Shown: piece by piece, positions 22,653-23,309 of the stretch
How positions within the stretch are numbered: the first letter of the stretch is position 1
Layout of the letters: the number at the start of each line of letters is the position of its first letter
Assembly: GCA_001564255.1 (NCBI GenBank)
Contig: LKNC01000004.1
Span: 1 to 23,309 of the forward strand
Source of the DNA: Natrialbaceae archaeon Tc-Br11_E2g1
GTDB lineage: Archaea; Halobacteriota; Halobacteria; Halobacteriales; Natrialbaceae
Direction of reading: 5' to 3'
Length of the DNA: 23,309 bases
The notes under the pieces: model-generated
Database searches by the model: none
Told to the model about the DNA's origin: nothing
The model's input: only the letters and a program-made list of their open reading frames with translations
Position numbers and translations under genes: made by a program

Positions 22653-23255
22653 GTGTCCGCCGAGTTCTTCGAGGACCCCGACGGGACCCGCGAGCAGATC
22701 CTCGCCGCGACCTACCACACCCTGTGTGAACACGGCTACGCGGACCTGACGATCAGCCGCATCGGCGAGGAGTTCGAGAAGAGCCCGTCGCTCGTCTACC
22801 ACCACTACGAGAGCAAGGACGAACTCGTCCTCGAGTGTCTCGAGTTCATGATCGACCGGTTCGAACACCGGACGACCGACGACGTCGACCAGCCGCGTGA
22901 ACGGCTCGAGGAGTTTTTCGGGTGGCTCCTCGAGTCGAACATCGAGGTCGAACGCCAGCAGTTCATCGCGTTGCTCGTCGAACTCCGGACGCTGGCGAGT
23001 CGCGACGAGAGCTACCGGCGACAGTTCCTCCGGAGCGATCAGGTCCTCGAACGGTACCTCTCGAATCTGCTCAACAGCGGGATCGAACGGGGCGAGTTCA
23101 GGGAGTGTGAGACGGAACAGGTGGCTGCGTACGTGCTCACGACGCTCACGGGCGTGATGCTCCGACGATCGACACACGACATCGACCCCGCGTGGCTCGA
23201 GGACGTCCGGGCCGAACTCGAGGCGTATCTCGAGGCCCGCGTCTACCGGGAGTGA
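22653..23255 (+). CDS. TetR/AcrR-family transcriptional regulator
   Basis: 200 residues from GTG 22653, preceded by GGAGGTGA at 22636-22643. The N-terminal helix-turn-helix is classic: TREQILAATYHTLCEHGYAD, LTISRIGEEFEKSPSLVYHH, YESKDELVLECLEFM (about 12-59). The rest is a helical ligand-binding and dimer domain (RLEEFFGWLLESN, QQFIALLVELRTLASRDESY, VAAYVLTTLTGVML). TetR proteins repress nearby export genes until a small molecule binds. It is divergent from the CARDB-RND operon across about 260 bases that contain a perfect 18-base palindrome, so it most likely controls that operon and itself. The ligand is unknown. Confidence 0.93.
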   Translation: MSAEFFEDPDGTREQILAATYHTLCEHGYADLTISRIGEEFEKSPSLVYHHYESKDELVLECLEFMIDRFEHRTTDDVDQPRERLEEFFGWLLESNIEVERQQFIALLVELRTLASRDESYRRQFLRSDQVLERYLSNLLNSGIERGEFRECETEQVAAYVLTTLTGVMLRRSTHDIDPAWLEDVRAELEAYLEARVYRE

Positions 23256-23294
23256 GACCGACGGTCCGACCCGGAGGCGAGTGCATGCCGACCG

Positions 23295-23301
23295 TTTTTT
23301 T
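23295..23301 (+). terminator. T-run after the TetR gene
   Basis: Seven T residues about 40 bases after the TetR stop, in GC-rich surroundings. Oligo-T stretches end many archaeal transcripts. No strong hairpin precedes it, and the window ends a few bases later. Confidence 0.35.
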
Positions 23302-23309
23302 CGCCACCA

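Noticed and set aside
1..23309. CRISPR arrays, rRNA genes or complete insertion sequences
   Set aside because: No regularly spaced repeats, no rRNA signature and no transposase reading frame were seen on either strand.

Overview
The window looks like the chromosome of a halophilic archaeon (class Halobacteria). Proteins are strongly acidic and GC-rich with frequent CTCGAG/GAC/GAG codons. The ribosomal set is archaeal (L39e, L31e, L18Ae/LX, aIF6, prefoldin alpha). Many genes have a TTTAWA-like TATA element centred about 26-29 bases before the start codon, the pattern of leaderless haloarchaeal transcripts. The genus cannot be fixed from sequence alone.

Layout. 1-906 (-): start of an Nramp-family metal transporter that runs off the left edge. 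1000-1782 (+): a PhyH-type dioxygenase, followed by a nested inverted repeat and a decayed cysteine synthase relic (1947-2314). 2346-4692 (-): a CoA-binding protein, a KaiC/RadA-like ATPase, a UbiA-type digeranylgeranylglyceryl phosphate synthase (membrane lipid synthesis) and a 62-residue haloarchaeal protein. 4884-4958 (+): tRNA-Arg(UCG).

Directly after the tRNA lies an AT-richer stretch to about 7.15 kb. A 13-base copy of the tRNA 3' end recurs at 6641-6653, as expected of att sites left by an integrated element. Between the copies are an orphan small membrane protein and a ribbon-helix-helix antitoxin with a PIN toxin that carries an in-frame TGA. No integrase is visible. Beyond the second copy are a possible TrkA-N relic and the promoter of a soluble PAS-containing chemotaxis-type transducer (7186-8922), which is followed by a DICT-domain protein, probably its partner.

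9803-13540 (+) is the conserved archaeal translation/secretion block: thpR, rpl39e, rpl31e, eif6, rplX, pfdA, ftsY. A Tat-lipoprotein and the GTPase EngB follow on the minus strand, then a DUF389/TIGR00341 membrane protein and an unusually long FlaG-like protein with two glycosylation-rich repeats on the plus strand.

The right end (17932-23255) looks like one envelope system: an RND/MMPL exporter translationally coupled to a CARDB-repeat (COG1361) surface protein, divergent from a TetR regulator. A perfect 18-base palindrome in the shared intergenic region is the probable operator. The most noteworthy signals are the tRNA-bounded island with its broken toxin, the TetR/palindrome/CARDB/RND module and the transducer-DICT pair.
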